Part shown: piece by piece, positions 37,520 through 38,598 of the stretch
Layout of the letters: each line of letters opens with the position of its first letter
Numbering within the stretch: the stretch's first letter is position 1
Origin: Nocardia tenerifensis NBRC 101015
Lineage (GTDB): Bacteria; Actinomycetota; Actinomycetes; Mycobacteriales; Mycobacteriaceae
Direction of reading: 5' to 3'
DNA length: 38,598 bases
Assembly: GCF_000308715.1 (NCBI RefSeq)
Contig: NZ_BAGH01000211.1
Coordinates: forward strand, 1-38,598
Translations under genes and position numbers: made by a program
Notes under the pieces: generated by a model
The model's database searches: none
Told to the model about the DNA's origin: nothing
Seen by the model: only the letters and a program-made list of their open reading frames with translations

Positions 37520-38598
37520 ATGGCGGCAACCGGACACAGCGGCTCCAGCGCCGGCATCCGGCGGCTGGCCGCGGCGTGCCGAACCGAGATCCCGGTGCTC
37601 ACCCAGCGGCTGATCGCGGCGATCTTCACCGATATCCCGGAGTGGACCGACTACTCGCCCGTCAGCCGCGACGAGCTGCGCAACGGGTGTCGCATGTACC
37701 TGACCAGGGTGCTCGACCTGCTCGCCGGCGACGTGGCCGTGCCCGACCGCGACGATGTCGCCGCCGCCATCGGGCGTAGCCGGGCCGCACAGGGCGTGCC
37801 GCTCGAGGTGATGCTGCGGACCTTCCGGCTCGGCGGCCAGATCGTGTGGGAGGCCCTGCTCGACCACGCCGAGGACCTCGCGTCCGGGGAGTTCCGGCAG
37901 ATCGGGGCGGCCACCTGGTCGGTCATCGACGGCATGTCCTCCGCGCTGGTCACCTCCTATCGCAACACCGAGCTCGAGCAGGTGCGCCGCGACGAGCGCC
38001 GCAGGCACGGGCTGATCGAGGAGCTGCTGGCGGGCCGCGCGCACGACGCGACCTTCGCCGCGCGGGCCGCCCGCGAGCTGAACCTGCCCACCCAGGGGGC
38101 TTACCTCGTGGTCGCCGCGCGCGGCGACCGTCCGGCCGTGCAGCTCGGCACCGAGACCGCGTTGGCCGCCTCCGGTATCCGCTCGGTCTGGCACGACCGG
38201 GTGGACGCCACGGTCGGGGTCGTCGCGCTGGAACAGCGGGACAGTTCGGCTGTCCTGCAACAGATTCAGCCGCGCGTGCGCGGCCGAGCCGCGGCCTCGC
38301 CCACCGTGCCCGACCTCGCGCAGATCGACACCGCGCACGCCCTCGCCATGCTCGCGCTGGACACCTTGCCCACGGCGACAACGGGTTTGGTGCCGCTGGC
38401 GGAGCGCTACCCTGAGGCGCTGCTGCTGCGCTCACCCGACCTGACCGAACTCATGGTCACCCGCACCCTCGGCCCGGTGCTGTCCCTACCGCCCAAAGAA
38501 CGCCAGATCCTCCTGCGCACCCTCGCCACCTGGCTCTCCGAGAACTGCTCCGCCGCCAACGCCGCCCCCCTCCTGCACTGCCACCGCAACACGGTAAT
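37520..38598 (+). CDS. PucR/CdaR-type transcriptional regulator, C-terminus cut by window
   Basis: The frame opens at an ATG at 37520 and stays open to the edge (359 complete codons). Residues 1-165 are a helical RsbT-co-antagonist-like sensory part (QRLIAAIFTDIPEWTDYSPV, AQGVPLEVMLRTFRLGGQIV). A middle GGDEF-like domain follows (HDATFAARAARELNL, AYLVVAARGD). The C-terminal PucR HTH begins at ILLRTLATWLSENCSAANAA and breaks inside LHCHRNTV, the signature of this family. Only the last helices are missing. It is ten bases behind the P450 and so probably co-transcribed with it. It likely governs the decarboxylase/amidotransferase/GS locus; such regulators often control nitrogen or amine metabolism. 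Confidence 0.85.
   Translation, partial: MAATGHSGSSAGIRRLAAACRTEIPVLTQRLIAAIFTDIPEWTDYSPVSRDELRNGCRMYLTRVLDLLAGDVAVPDRDDVAAAIGRSRAAQGVPLEVMLRTFRLGGQIVWEALLDHAEDLASGEFRQIGAATWSVIDGMSSALVTSYRNTELEQVRRDERRRHGLIEELLAGRAHDATFAARAARELNLPTQGAYLVVAARGDRPAVQLGTETALAASGIRSVWHDRVDATVGVVALEQRDSSAVLQQIQPRVRGRAAASPTVPDLAQIDTAHALAMLALDTLPTATTGLVPLAERYPEALLLRSPDLTELMVTRTLGPVLSLPPKERQILLRTLATWLSENCSAANAAPLLHCHRNTV

Noticed and set aside
35743..37629. 628-codon minus-strand frame opposite the P450
   Set aside because: Shadow; the P450 on the + strand has all heme and K-helix motifs.

Overview
The window looks like chromosomal DNA of a mycolic-acid-containing actinomycete, most probably Nocardia or a close relative. 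The evidence is very high GC, dense GTG/TTG/ATG starts with GGAGG-type ribosome sites, two antigen-85-like mycolyltransferases, a mycobacterial-style PKS/PapA/MmpL set and long meaningless antisense ORFs. This rests on reading the sequence only; no database search was made.

Layout. (1) 1-4615 is a mixed oxidoreductase and regulator region: the N-terminus of a LysR regulator, a divergent secreted beta-propeller, a berberine-bridge-type FAD oxidase, and an FAD monooxygenase divergent from a TetR regulator. (2) 4799-21843 is a cell-envelope lipid region. It holds two paralogous secreted mycolyltransferases (the first coupled to a 14-TM MFS exporter), an unusual START-like/acyl-CoA synthetase fusion, an unrecognised 226-residue protein, a PapA-type acyltransferase overlapping a fully reducing 2116-residue type I PKS, and a divergent MmpL transporter. 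PKS, PapA and MmpL are the usual set for making, esterifying and exporting a polyketide lipid. (3) 21962-30504 is the most unusual region. Four tightly coupled minus-strand genes encode a membrane-anchored degenerate TraG/VirD4-like protein, a HerA/VirB4-like ATPase with intact Walker motifs, a protein of unknown fold with HAD-like motif spacing, and a nucleoside hydrolase. Next come a 38-residue single-pass membrane protein on the opposite strand and a SLOG/LOG-like nucleotide-binding protein. I regard this as the best candidate for an undescribed system, plausibly defence or NTP-driven translocation with nucleoside/nucleotide chemistry as output. (4) 30877-38598 is a small biosynthetic locus: PLP-dependent group II decarboxylase, glutamine-dependent asparagine-synthase-like enzyme and glutamine-synthetase-like ligase (minus strand), divergent from a cytochrome P450 and a PucR-type regulator cut by the window edge. 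Two ATP-dependent amide-forming enzymes beside an amino-acid decarboxylase and a P450 suggest a small amide or amine metabolite or a polyamine-type pathway.

Three intergenic gaps exceed 300 bases (19284-19638, 30505-30876, 35676-36051). All look like promoter regions and none holds a gene I can support. I saw no rRNA, tRNA, CRISPR array, insertion sequence or integrase.
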